Shown here in pieces: positions 1 through 8,157 of a stretch of 64,000 bases of DNA (the stretch's first letter is position 1; each line of letters starts with the position of its first letter). The translations under genes were made by a program, and so were the position numbers. Location of the stretch: assembly GCA_031418775.1 (NCBI GenBank), contig JANOJN010000190.1, forward strand, positions 1 to 64,000, given 5' to 3'. The DNA is from JANLQX01 sp031418775. Lineage in GTDB: Bacteria; Actinomycetota; Acidimicrobiia; Acidimicrobiales; JANYDT01. The notes under the pieces were generated by a model. That model had not been told where the DNA came from. It did no database searches and saw only the letters and a list, made by a program, of their open reading frames with translations.

Positions 1-772
1 CCACGATGTACTCCACGTACATGGCGGCTTTGGGCCCGAACCCTCCGCCGACCCACGGGCACACCACACGGATGTCACCGTGCTCCATGCCCAGCATGGC
101 AATAAGCGCTTCGTGCGCCGCGTGTGGGGCTTGGTGCGACACCCAACAGGTCAAGGTGCCCGGACGTTCGCCTGGCTCGGCGAGGATGCCGTTGTTCTCC
201 ATCGGAGCGCCGGCGAGGCGCTGGCTGACCATGGTCACCTCAGCGATGGCGTCGGCACCTTCGAACGGGTCTACGTCGTGGCCGTGCTCGGTTCCGAAGC
301 ACACGTTGGAACCGTGCTCCGGAAAGAGAATCGGGGCATCCGGGAGCAGTCCCTGCTGGGGGGTCACGATGGCCTTGAGCGTCTCGTACTCCACGACCAC
401 GGCCTCGGCGGCATCGGCGGCGGCGGACTTCGAGGTCGCGACCACGGCGGCGACGATGTCGCCGACGAATCGCACCACATCCTTCGCGAAGATCGGTCGA
501 TTGAGCGTTGGGGGCATCATCGGGAAGCCCTGGAACGACGGAAGCCCAAGGTCGTTTCCGGCGTGGTAGACCGCCTTGACGCCCGGCCTGGTCTCGGCTT
601 CCGAGACATCGACGCTCAGCACCTTTGCGTGTGCCTGCGTGGAGCGGACGAACGCGACGAACAGAGTGCCCGTCGGCGTCAGGTCGTCGAGGTACTTCCC
701 GCTTCCCGTCAGAAGGGTGGGGTCCTCCATGCGTTGTACCGCATTGCCCAAGATCGATCCTGCAGCTGCCAT
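1..772 (-). CDS. Xanthine dehydrogenase/CO dehydrogenase-type molybdopterin-binding large subunit (partial)
   Basis: The gene reads leftwards and runs off the window, so only about the first 257 residues are seen. The product is the large subunit of a molybdenum hydroxylase, which oxidises aldehydes, purines, CO or similar small substrates together with FAD and 2Fe-2S subunits. The N-terminus (MAAAGSILGNAVQRMEDP, then a GxGKYLDD stretch), the 'FVRSTQAHAKVLSVD' segment and, near the edge, a 'CPWVGGGFGPK' glycine-rich motif are typical of the family. Start ATG at 770-772 follows AAAGGA. The substrate cannot be told, because the active-site loop lies beyond the edge. It lies 115 bases downstream of the radical SAM selenoprotein on the same strand, so cotranscription is possible. 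Confidence 0.88.
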   Translation of the reverse strand, partial: MAAAGSILGNAVQRMEDPTLLTGSGKYLDDLTPTGTLFVAFVRSTQAHAKVLSVDVSEAETRPGVKAVYHAGNDLGLPSFQGFPMMPPTLNRPIFAKDVVRFVGDIVAAVVATSKSAAADAAEAVVVEYETLKAIVTPQQGLLPDAPILFPEHGSNVCFGTEHGHDVDPFEGADAIAEVTMVSQRLAGAPMENNGILAEPGERPGTLTCWVSHQAPHAAHEALIAMLGMEHGDIRVVCPWVGGGFGPKAAMYVEYIV

Positions 773-887
773 GGCGATCCTTTCACGTACACGTCGTGAC
801 CTGTCGGGGCTCGTTTACCCCGTTGTGACGAACGATACGTCAAACCACAGCGATCCGCAGCGTTTGCGAGACGAACGTTGCTGTCGA

Positions 888-2291
888 TCAGAACGTTGGA
901 GAAACGATGAGGGCAGCCAACTGACCGCTCGTCGGTTCCGCTCAACAGAACCACGGTTCGGTCATCTTCGGTTTCGCCTCGGTTGCGCCGTAACCGATGC
1001 TGGCAGCGAGGATCGTCTGGTCCGGTCCGAGTGCCTCAGCGACCACCGCTCGCATGCGGGCGTAGGTGTGACGTGGAGGTTCGCCTCCTGATGCGCCGTC
1101 GTCAGCGATGGCAGCCAGTCGGACTTGCAGCGCGTCGACGCCTGGGTGAGCGGAGATCCAGCGGTACGTCATTGCCGCCAGGTCGTACGCCCCGCGGTAC
1201 GGCAGCATCGCCGCATGTCTTGCGAGGAGTGAACCTTGCGGAACGAGCAGGCGAATAGAGAACTGCACGGGATCGATGCTGTCGATGAGGTCGCACCGCT
1301 CGGCGAAGGCGAACAGCTCGGCGATCCCTTGCACCGTCGTCCACGGCGTGAAGGGCAACAGCGAGGGACGGATTTCGATTCCTGCTGAGCGGAGGACGTC
1401 CACCGCTCGCTCGCCTTGCGCTGCCGTGTGCCCTTTGTCGAGGATGCGGAGGACTTCGTCGTCGACGCTTTCGAGGGCCGACACGACGAAGAGGCAGCCC
1501 GCCGCTGCGAACTCGGGCCAGATCTCGGAATGGCGAAGAATATGTTCGACCTTCACCGTGCAGTCGAAGGTGACGGTGGGGTGGGCGCGGCGAAGCGCGT
1601 GGACGACTCTGCGTCCATGTGACGGCGCGTTCAGGAAATCGGGGTCGACGAAACTCAGGTGCTCGGCACCCCCGTCGATTTGCAGCTGAGCCGACGCCAG
1701 CACCGAATCGACCGAGGCCAGCGTGATGCGTCCGTCGAAGGCCACCGGCACGGGGCAGTGCGTGCATCGATGCAAGCAGCCGCTCGACGCCGAAAGCGCG
1801 CCAGCGACGCGGCGTTCGCTTCCAATGGCGAGCTGAGCATAACGATCGGGTGAGACGTTGACCGACGACGACGACGAATCGAACGGCACGTCGGATGCAC
1901 GAAATGGAACGGATCCCCGGGTGGGTTGCAGTGCGAGCCATTCGAAAACCGCGTGAACGTGCTGTGGCCCGAAGCTGGCATCGACCGCTTCGTCGAGGCC
2001 GCCACCTGCTAAGTGCGCATAGAGACCAAAGCACGCGATGCGCGCACCCGAACCTCCTGAGCGAATTCGTGCCGATGCTTCGACAGCCATCCTGGCCGCC
2101 GTGTGCATCGGGACCGGCAAAACCACCACGTCAGCCGCGGCAACAAAGTCGGTCGGCCAACTCTCGACCGCAAGGTCGACGACGTCGACTTGGTAGTCGG
2201 TCTGGCCTGCACGTCGGATCTGCTCGGCCAGGGCAAGTGCCTCGAGGGGCGGGCGCCCGAGGTCGTAGAGCGAAAGGACAAGAACCCGCAC
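888..2291 (-). CDS. Radical SAM selenoprotein with Cys-Sec-Ala-Glu-Pro (CUAEP) tail
   Basis: This is a predicted radical SAM enzyme of 467 residues if the TGA at 942-944 is read as selenocysteine. The N-terminal ~130 residues look like a B12-binding-type Rossmann domain, but no DxHxxG cobalamin motif is seen. The 4Fe-4S motif CLHRCTHC (Cys172, 176, 179) follows, then a TIM-barrel half. Codons around the TGA read Cys-TGA-Ala-Glu-Pro, and the frame stays open for 17 codons after it to a second TGA at 888-890. I recall a radical SAM family named for CUAEP/CCAEP tails, and this fits it. The chosen start is GTG at 2289-2291, giving MRVLVLSLYDLG; an in-frame TTG at 2313-2315 would add eight residues overlapping the ATP-grasp gene. 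A conventional annotation would stop at 942. Substrate unknown. Confidence 0.85.
912..941 (-). promoter_or_regulatory. Candidate bacterial SECIS hairpin
   Basis: In the mRNA sense, the hairpin starts immediately after the UGA at 942-944. GCGG (941-938) pairs with CUGC (916-913), two A residues bulge, and CCGAC (935-931) pairs with GUUGG (921-917) around a 9-base loop GAGCGGUCA. The loop carries GGUC 16 to 19 bases after the UGA, close to the 19-22 spacing of the E. coli fdhF element. Pairing was drawn by eye without energy calculation. Confidence 0.6.
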
Positions 2292-2293
2292 CT

Positions 2294-3586
2294 CTACAAC
2301 GCTACCGTTCGCCAAACCGGCCGGATACTGGCCCCGGCGAGTCGAAGTGATTGCTCGACCGCTGTCGGCGACTCCCCGTTCGCGAACACGAAACCGAGGT
2401 ACCGATCGCCTTCGGGAAGTGGCTCCACCCTTGTCCCGCTCGGAACGGTGATCTCGAGGCCGCGGACGCCCGGCAGGTCGCGAGCCTCGTCGAGTCCGTC
2501 GACGCGCTCGAGGATTTCCCCGTGGCCGATCGGGAGCATGATAACGCCCGACGCGCTTCGCTCGCGCTTCAGGTTCGGGAGGGTCATGGCCAAGGCGTGG
2601 CGAAGGATGATCTGTTCAAGGGTGATTCCGAGCCCGAACCGGAGGGTGCGCGCGCAAAGTCCGCCGATCGAGCGCGCAGCGACTTCGATCATCCAGAGCC
2701 GCGTTGAGGAGTCGCCTTTCGATGTGCTTTCGCCGGGGGGGCTTTCGATTCGGACTTCGGCGTGGATCGGTCCCTCCACAAGGCCGAGCGCCCGGACAGC
2801 TTCGGCGATGAGCGACGTAACCCGTTCCAACGTGGCGGCGGGAACACGAGAGGGTGTGACGTAGATGCTCTCCTCGAAATAGGGTCCGACAAGCGGGTCT
2901 GGCTTGTCGAAGACCGCGAGCACGTCGAGCATGCCGTCACGGAGAAGTCCTTCGACTGCGACCTCGTGACCCGAAACGTATCGTTCGATCAGCACGGGAT
3001 CGTTCGGGGCGCACGCGATGGAGCGCACGCGAGCGATGACATCTCCCAGGGCCTCGGCGCTGTCGACACGGATCACTCCTTGGCTGCCGGAGAGATGAAG
3101 CGGTTTCACCACGACCGGGAATCCGCCGACCTGTTCGACGCAGTCAAAGGCCGAATCCGGTGAGGCATCGGGAAGGTATGCAGCGAAATCGGGCTGGGAA
3201 ACGGCTCCCGTTCGTAGCGCCTCACGAAGGTGGAGTTTGTCGCGGGTGGCCTCGACCGCGGCGATCGGGTTGTGGGCGAAGCCCAGCCGGGCCGACGCAG
3301 CGGCGGCGAGAGCGACCCCCTGTTCGTCCACGGCCACGACGGCATGAATAGGCGAATCGGCGTGAAGGGCAGCGATTGCCGCGACGGACGAGGGCAAGTC
3401 CGAGAAGTCGATAACGATGGCCCGGTCACCCATTTCGACCGCCATGGCCTGCGGAGCGTTCGATGCGACGACCACTTCAACGCCGAGTGACTCTGCCGCG
3501 TCGATGAAGTCTGACCGATACGTGGCGCTGGGAAGGAGGAGCATCAACCGCTGCGGGTCATCGGAATCGTTGCTCGTCGTTGTCAT
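2294..3586 (-). CDS. ATP-grasp domain ligase next to the radical SAM selenoprotein
   Basis: A 430-residue ATP-grasp protein, expected to activate a carboxylate as acyl-phosphate and join it to an amine or similar nucleophile. A Rossmann-like pre-ATP-grasp region (about 1-110) is followed by the ATP-binding core with 'FPVVVKPLHLSGSQGV' (Lys for ATP phosphates), 'IERYVSGHEVAVEG' and the metal-binding 'HAEVRI...IEVAARSIGG' segment. The C-terminal ~100 residues resemble those of carbamoyl-phosphate-synthetase-like ligases. The ATG start at 3586 is 95 bases from the divergent nfuA-like gene, so a promoter lies between. The end touches the radical SAM start, so the two are almost certainly cotranscribed and coupled. 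The substrate is not known; a peptide or amino-acid ligase acting with the radical SAM enzyme is an inference. Confidence 0.85.
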   Translation of the reverse strand: MTTTSNDSDDPQRLMLLLPSATYRSDFIDAAESLGVEVVVASNAPQAMAVEMGDRAIVIDFSDLPSSVAAIAALHADSPIHAVVAVDEQGVALAAAASARLGFAHNPIAAVEATRDKLHLREALRTGAVSQPDFAAYLPDASPDSAFDCVEQVGGFPVVVKPLHLSGSQGVIRVDSAEALGDVIARVRSIACAPNDPVLIERYVSGHEVAVEGLLRDGMLDVLAVFDKPDPLVGPYFEESIYVTPSRVPAATLERVTSLIAEAVRALGLVEGPIHAEVRIESPPGESTSKGDSSTRLWMIEVAARSIGGLCARTLRFGLGITLEQIILRHALAMTLPNLKRERSASGVIMLPIGHGEILERVDGLDEARDLPGVRGLEITVPSGTRVEPLPEGDRYLGFVFANGESPTAVEQSLRLAGASIRPVWRTVAL

Positions 3587-3680
3587 GGTGTGCTTTCGAG
3601 CATTGAACTCGACGGTAGTTGGGCCGGCTCCGCGCTATCGCACGCCGAAGTGGTTGGGTCGGGGCACTAGCTTTGAACCC

Positions 3681-4313
3681 ATGAGTTCAGTTGGTGACGC
3701 GCCGTCGTTCGAGGTTTCTGAGGGAGCGCTGGCGGTGTTGTTGGAGAGCCGCGCCGAAGAGATTGACGCCGCCTCCTTGGCGCTGTGGCTCGAAGTGAGC
3801 GGGTCGGGCGGGCCGAAGTTCAGCTACGACATGTACTTTCAGCCCGAGAACGAGGCTACGGCGAACGACTATGTGATTGCCCTCGACGGCTTGAGCCTCG
3901 TCATTCCCTTCGCCAGCGGGGCCAAGCTCAATGGCGCCCGCCTCGACCTCGCGTCCGATGGGTCCGGCATGACGATCACCAATCCAAACGAGCCGAAGAC
4001 TCCCGACTTCGCCAAACTCGCATCCGCTGACCTCACCGGCGATGTTGCACAGCGCGTCCTCATGGTGCTGGAGCGCCAGATCAATCCATCGATCGCGTCC
4101 CACGGTGGCTTCGCGGAATTGATCGCGATCGAAGACGACGCCGCCTACGTGAAGATGGGCGGTGGCTGTCAGGGATGCGGGATGGCCAAAGTCACCATGA
4201 GCGAAGGCATCACCTCGGCGATCAAAGCGGCGGTTCCGGAAATTGCCCGAGTGGTCGACGTCACCGATCACGCCAGTGGAACCAATCCCTACTACGAAGC
4301 CTCGAAGAAGTGA
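3681..4313 (+). CDS. nfuA: NfuA-like iron-sulfur cluster carrier protein
   Basis: A 210-residue protein with an A-type (HesB/IscA-like) N-terminal domain and a C-terminal NifU-like domain. The C-terminal domain holds the cluster-binding 'GGCQGCGMAK' motif with CxxC, preceded by 'NPSIASHGGF', the usual NFU signature. It carries 4Fe-4S clusters to apo-enzymes in the cytosol. The N-terminal domain shows no conserved cysteines, as in E. coli NfuA. The ATG at 3681 gives the right length; an upstream extension would overlap the ATP-grasp gene. It precedes a DUF169 gene by one base. Its neighbour encodes a radical SAM enzyme needing a 4Fe-4S cluster, so the placement may be functional, but this is inference. 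Confidence 0.9.
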   Translation: MSSVGDAPSFEVSEGALAVLLESRAEEIDAASLALWLEVSGSGGPKFSYDMYFQPENEATANDYVIALDGLSLVIPFASGAKLNGARLDLASDGSGMTITNPNEPKTPDFAKLASADLTGDVAQRVLMVLERQINPSIASHGGFAELIAIEDDAAYVKMGGGCQGCGMAKVTMSEGITSAIKAAVPEIARVVDVTDHASGTNPYYEASKK

Positions 4314-4314
4314 C

Positions 4315-5031
4315 ATGACCCTCACGGTCGCAGCCGCTGGTTGCTCCTCCGCCTCGCTCCTGGGCCTGTCGCGTCCGCCCATCGCGATTGGTTTCTTCAG
4401 CGCCCCTCCCGTCGGCCTGGCCCCGTGGTCGGGTGGCGCTGTGCCTGCAGGATGTGTGTTCTGGGATCGAGCGATGAGCGGAGAAACCTTCTACACAGCC
4501 GTTTCCGACCACCACAACTGTGCGGTCGGATCCTACGTTTTGGGTATCGAGCTGCCTGCTGAACGTGCGCATGAACTCGGTGACACCCTCACCTTCATGG
4601 ATGCGCACAATTACGTGTCGATGGCGGAGGTGCCGGGCATTCCGACGGTGGCCACTGCGCCGCAATTCATCGCCTTTGGGCCGGTTGATGCCGATGCCTT
4701 CGTCGCTGACGTTGTCCTGCTGGCCGCGCAACCGGCGCAGGCCATGCTGATCTACGAGGCGTCGATTCGGGCCGGGGCGTCAACCGGACTTACGAATGCG
4801 CTGGGTCGACCCGCCTGCGCGGTGCTGCCGCTAGCGATTTCGACCGGGCACACGTCGATCTCCCTCGGATGTCGTGGCAACCGGACGTTCACGGCCTTGG
4901 ACGAAAGTGAGATGTACGTGTCGGTGCCCGGCGACAAGTGGGCGTCGGTCGTTGCGGCGTTGACCGAAACGGAAGTGGCCGACGCAACGATGAGCGCGCA
5001 CTACGCCGGACATAAAGCAACGTTCGAGTAG
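4315..5031 (+). CDS. DUF169 family protein
   Basis: A 238-residue protein matching the DUF169 pattern: an early 'PPIAIGFFSAPP' strand, then 'CVFWDRA...FYTAVSDHHNCAVGSYVLG' with Cys and His residues, and 'GRPACAVLPLAISTGHTSISLGCRGNRTF' near the C-terminus. The family is uncharacterised; conserved Cys and His residues suggest metal or cofactor binding. The ATG at 4315 sits one base after the nfuA-like stop, so the genes form a tight operon. Function is unknown. Confidence 0.8.
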   Translation: MTLTVAAAGCSSASLLGLSRPPIAIGFFSAPPVGLAPWSGGAVPAGCVFWDRAMSGETFYTAVSDHHNCAVGSYVLGIELPAERAHELGDTLTFMDAHNYVSMAEVPGIPTVATAPQFIAFGPVDADAFVADVVLLAAQPAQAMLIYEASIRAGASTGLTNALGRPACAVLPLAISTGHTSISLGCRGNRTFTALDESEMYVSVPGDKWASVVAALTETEVADATMSAHYAGHKATFE

Positions 5032-5056
5032 GAACCGATGGCGGGGCGACTCGGCG

Positions 5057-5707
5057 TTACGAGACCCCTGCGGCTCGGAATTGAACGCTGACGCGTGGGC
5101 CGACGTTTCGGGCGGTTTTCGGGACCCCGTGCTCCCACGTTCGCTGGCAACTGCCTCCCATGACGATCAGATCCCCGTGGTCGAGCACGAGGCGAAGCGA
5201 TGCGCCTCCGCCACGAGGCCGCAGGGCGAACGTGCGGGACGCACCGAGGGAGAGGATCGCGACGACGGTGTCGTGGGTGGCGCCGCGTCCGATCGTGTCG
5301 CCATGCCACGCAACGCTGTCTTCTCCGTTGCGGTAGAGACACATCCCGATAGTGGTCAGGTCTTCGCCGAGCTGTTCGCGATAGTGCTCAGAGAGCAGCG
5401 TGCGGGCTTCGACGAGAGCGGGCCATGGGACCGCCTCGCCGGACCGATAGAGCCGCAGGAGTCGGGGCACGTCGACGATGTTGTCGAACATCTGACGGCG
5501 CTCGGCCCGCCAGCCGGTCTTCGTGAGCAGCTCGTCGAGCAGTTCAAACCCTTCGCGCATCCATCCTCGTTGCACGTCGATCCATGCTCCGACGCCTAGG
5601 TTCGTCCGCTCGGACCACTGGAGGTCGTTGAACCCAGCGCCGACATCGAGTGTGTCGGTGTCGCCTTGGCCCAGTGACCACAGCGAAGCTTGGACGCCAA
5701 AGCTCAC
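5057..5707 (-). CDS. AlkB-like 2-oxoglutarate/Fe(II) dioxygenase
   Basis: A 216-residue protein of the AlkB family, which removes alkyl groups from nucleic-acid bases by oxidative dealkylation using Fe(II) and 2-oxoglutarate. Iron ligands are visible as H135 and D137 in 'WHGD' and H193 in 'WEHGVPK'. R205 and R211 in 'RVSVQFR' fit the 2-oxoglutarate-binding arginine motif. The 'MCLYRNGEDSVAWHGD' strand is typical. It ends 26 bases from the convergent DUF169 gene. The IS630 copy sits 56 bases upstream of its start and may have separated it from its native promoter. Confidence 0.88.
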   Translation of the reverse strand: MSFGVQASLWSLGQGDTDTLDVGAGFNDLQWSERTNLGVGAWIDVQRGWMREGFELLDELLTKTGWRAERRQMFDNIVDVPRLLRLYRSGEAVPWPALVEARTLLSEHYREQLGEDLTTIGMCLYRNGEDSVAWHGDTIGRGATHDTVVAILSLGASRTFALRPRGGGASLRLVLDHGDLIVMGGSCQRTWEHGVPKTARNVGPRVSVQFRAAGVS

Positions 5708-5762
5708 GAAGCGAGCGTAGCAAGCGAAAACGAACGTGCGTTCGAGGGTTCGTTGGCCGGTA

Positions 5763-5794
5763 CTAGTGGTCGCGCGCGGAAGTTCGTCGGTGTA
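5763..5794. repeat. Left terminal inverted repeat of the IS630 element
   Basis: The 32 bases pair with 7346-7377. The outermost CTAGTG and the inner GCGGTGTA/TCGGTGTA blocks match, with 21 of 32 identities overall by eye. Confidence 0.7.
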
Positions 5795-5806
5795 TCGGGC
5801 GGCGGG

Positions 5807-6127
5807 TTAGAGGGGTCGGAGGTAGAGGTTGGCGGCGCAGTCGAATGCTTCTTCGGCCATGCCGACGTGATTGCCTGTGGGTAGGTAGGAGTCTTCGTAG
5901 TCGTCGTGGCTGGCCCGGTACATGGCGAAGCCCCACAGATGTGCGGAGCCGCCGTAGCGGAGCCGGCAGAGCTTCACGATGTCGCCGTCGTGTTCGCATG
6001 CGTCGATGTAGGCGAAGTTCGCTCGGAAGCGGACGTTGATCCCAGCGAGTGATGGCCAGTAGGAGCGGGCGTGGCTGTTCAGGCGGGCGGTGAGGTTGGC
6101 TTTGGTCGATGGTGGCGGGGCCTTCAT
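5807..6127 (-). CDS. Small IS630-associated hypothetical protein
   Basis: A 106-residue protein inside the insertion sequence, starting 26 bases after the transposase stop. It has 'LNSHARSYWPSLAGINVRFRAN', 'CRLRYGGSAHLWGFAMYRASHDDY' and 'AFDCAANLYL'. I recall similar small proteins beside IS630-type transposases in actinomycetes, but no function. The ATG at 6125-6127 is chosen because everything upstream is out of family and overlaps the transposase. It may assist transposition or be cargo; unresolved. Confidence 0.6.
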   Translation of the reverse strand: MKAPPPSTKANLTARLNSHARSYWPSLAGINVRFRANFAYIDACEHDGDIVKLCRLRYGGSAHLWGFAMYRASHDDYEDSYLPTGNHVGMAEEAFDCAANLYLRPL

Positions 6128-6153
6128 TGGCCGCCATCTTGACTGCCCGAGGG

Positions 6154-7284
6154 TCAGGCCGCGAGCGCCGCTGCGTGTCTGTCGGCGGTGTCGACTCGGT
6201 CGAGCATGGCAGCGAGGTCGTCTGTGGTGAAGCGCCAGTCGAATGGGATTGCGGTTTCGTTGTAGCGGTTCTCGAATCGTCGGAGTCGATCCGCGAGGGC
6301 TTCGAGGTTGGCGAAGTCGGCGGGGTTGACGACCTTTCGCTGGATGATCGAGAACACGATCTCGATCTGGTTGAGCCACGACGCGTGGATCGGCAGATGC
6401 ACGAGCCGGACCGTCGGCCAAGTCTCGTTCATCTGGTCGATAGATCGTTGCCCGTTGTGTGACGACCCGTTGTCAACCACCCAGTACACGCGTCGCGCTG
6501 ACGCGTAGGGCTCGCTGCTCATCACCTTGGCCGCCAACTCCATGAACGGCACGATCCCGGTCTTGTCGGCCACCGACCCGACGAGGCGTGCTCGATGGAC
6601 GTCGTAGGCCGCCATGTACGCGAGGGTCCCGCCCCGGACATATTCGAACTCGACCTGAGCGACATGGCCGGGACCGGTCGGACGGCTGGGGTGGCGGCGA
6701 CGCAGCGCTTGAAGCTGGGACTTCTCATCCGCGGAGATCACGTAGTCGTCCTTGCCGAGCGCCACCCCTTCCCAGACCCGGGCGTACAGGTCCAACACCC
6801 GGGATGCTTTCGCTGCGAAGTCCGGGTCACGCGGGAAGATCCATGACCGGTGCCGCCACGGTTTGATCGCGTCGGCATGCAGCCAACGACGAACCGTCGA
6901 TGACGAGATAGCCGACACGAGACCCTCCCGGACGGCTTGGCCAGCGAGCTCGGCCGAACTCCACCTCGACAACGGCACTTGGCGTAGCTCGGGTGGCTCA
7001 CACGCCATCGCCTTGATCCCAGCAACAACTCCGCATCCGAACCGGCGGGGCCGACCCGACCGGGCACGGTCAGCGAGCCCCGCTATACCTTCCTGGCAGA
7101 ACCGCTTCCGCCACCGCGACACAACGTCGACACACACCCCGACACGCGAGGCGATGTCGACGTTCTGCACGCCGTCGGCCGCGAGCAACACGATCCGAGC
7201 CCGAACCACCAGCGCATGAGACGCCGAACGCGAACCCGCCCGCTCTTCCAGCACCGCCCGATCCACACTCGACAACTGGACCAT
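6154..7284 (-). CDS. IS630 family DDE transposase
   Basis: A transposase of 376 residues from the ATG at 7282-7284 (an in-frame TTG at 7344 would give 396). It has an N-terminal helix-turn-helix region ('GVQNVDIASRVGVCVDVVSRWRKRF'), a second winged-helix segment, and the catalytic triad in 'ISADEKSQ' (Asp), 'WVVDNGSSHNG' (Asp) and 'SWLNQIEIVFSIIQRK' (Glu). These catalyse DNA strand cleavage and joining at TA sites. No frameshift or stop is seen, so the element looks capable of movement. Confidence 0.93.
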   Translation of the reverse strand: MVQLSSVDRAVLEERAGSRSASHALVVRARIVLLAADGVQNVDIASRVGVCVDVVSRWRKRFCQEGIAGLADRARSGRPRRFGCGVVAGIKAMACEPPELRQVPLSRWSSAELAGQAVREGLVSAISSSTVRRWLHADAIKPWRHRSWIFPRDPDFAAKASRVLDLYARVWEGVALGKDDYVISADEKSQLQALRRRHPSRPTGPGHVAQVEFEYVRGGTLAYMAAYDVHRARLVGSVADKTGIVPFMELAAKVMSSEPYASARRVYWVVDNGSSHNGQRSIDQMNETWPTVRLVHLPIHASWLNQIEIVFSIIQRKVVNPADFANLEALADRLRRFENRYNETAIPFDWRFTTDDLAAMLDRVDTADRHAAALAA

Positions 7285-7345
7285 GAACGGAGACCGACGA
7301 GACAAAGGAACCTCCACGACCGTGAGAGTGCGGACGCCCAACAAT

Positions 7346-7377
7346 TACACCGCTGTACTTACCGGCAGCAGCACTAG
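7346..7377. repeat. Right terminal inverted repeat of the IS630 element
   Basis: This is the partner of 5763-5794. Its CTAG end lies 40 bases before the racemase start codon, so the insertion occurred in that gene's promoter region. Confidence 0.7.
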
Positions 7378-7416
7378 CCAGTGGCCGGGACAAGGCCTTC
7401 CGGTACTGTCGAGACG

Positions 7417-8112
7417 ATGCGGACGATCGGGTTGCTCGGCGGGATGTCGTGGGTGTCGACGCAGCACTACTACCGACTGATCAATGCCGACATCGGAGCC
7501 CGGCTGGGGCCGGAGCACTGTGCCTCGCTGACGTTGTGGCAATCGGACTTCGCCGTAATCGCCGAGCTCCAACGGGCGGGCCGGTGGGACGATGCCGGCG
7601 AGATCCTGGCCGATGGGGCGAGGGCGTTGGTGGCCGCACGAGCGGACCTCGTGGCGATCTGCGCGAACACCATGCATCTCTGCGCGCCGCAGATCGCTCG
7701 AGCGATAGGTCCGGTCCCTGTCGTCGACATCGTCGAGGTGGTGCGCGACCAGTGCCTGGAGCTCGGTGTCTCGCGGGTCGGTCTGCTCGGCACGTCCTAC
7801 ACGATGGAATCGCCGCAGCTCTATCCGGTACCGCTGGTCGCGGCGGGTATCGATGTGATCGTTCCCGACGCGACGCAGCGGGCGGAGATTCAGCGCATCA
7901 CCTTCGACGAGCTCATTGCCGACATCATCACCAGCCAATCGCGCTCGACGTTCCACGAGATCGCGGCGTCGCTGATCGAGCGGGGTGCACAGGGCGTTGT
8001 GCTTGCGTGCACCGAGCACGGTCTCCTGCTGGCTGACGGAGATCTCTCGGTGCCGGTGCTCGACTCGACGATCCTGCACGCCCGTCGGATCGTCGATCTC
8101 GCGCTCGGGTAG
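7417..8112 (+). CDS. Aspartate/glutamate racemase family protein
   Basis: A 231-residue cofactor-independent racemase of the Asp/Glu family. The N-terminal 'IGLLGGMSWVSTQHYYRLIN' is the YgeA-type signature. Two catalytic cysteines are visible in 'ICANTMHL' (Cys82) and in the C-terminal 'LACTEHGLLL'. These act as base and acid in racemising an amino acid, probably aspartate or glutamate for wall or D-amino-acid pools. The ATG at 7417 gives a family-typical N-terminus. The IS630 element ends just upstream, so expression may be altered. Confidence 0.9.
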   Translation: MRTIGLLGGMSWVSTQHYYRLINADIGARLGPEHCASLTLWQSDFAVIAELQRAGRWDDAGEILADGARALVAARADLVAICANTMHLCAPQIARAIGPVPVVDIVEVVRDQCLELGVSRVGLLGTSYTMESPQLYPVPLVAAGIDVIVPDATQRAEIQRITFDELIADIITSQSRSTFHEIAASLIERGAQGVVLACTEHGLLLADGDLSVPVLDSTILHARRIVDLALG

Positions 8113-8157
8113 GCCCGCGTCTCGTGGCGGGAAACGGGAGCGGACTCAGTCTTTGAC

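Larger units (their letters stand above)
5763..7377 (-). mobile_element. IS630-family insertion sequence, apparently complete
   Basis: A 1.6-kb element with imperfect terminal inverted repeats (21 of 32 positions match), each beginning at a CTAG (5763-5766 and 7374-7377), as expected for insertion at a TA target. It holds a full DDE transposase and a small accessory reading frame, both on the minus strand. It lies between the alkB-like gene and a racemase gene and interrupts no recognisable gene. The exact boundary (TA or CTAG as target duplication) cannot be fixed from one copy. Confidence 0.85.

Noticed and set aside
942..2315. Reading the radical SAM gene as ending at the TGA at 942
   Set aside because: The codons after the TGA complete the Cys-x-Ala-Glu-Pro tail and a hairpin follows, so the TGA is better read as selenocysteine.
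3417..3680. Longer start for the nfuA-like gene
   Set aside because: It would overlap the divergent ATP-grasp gene and adds residues with no family similarity; ATG at 3681 fits.
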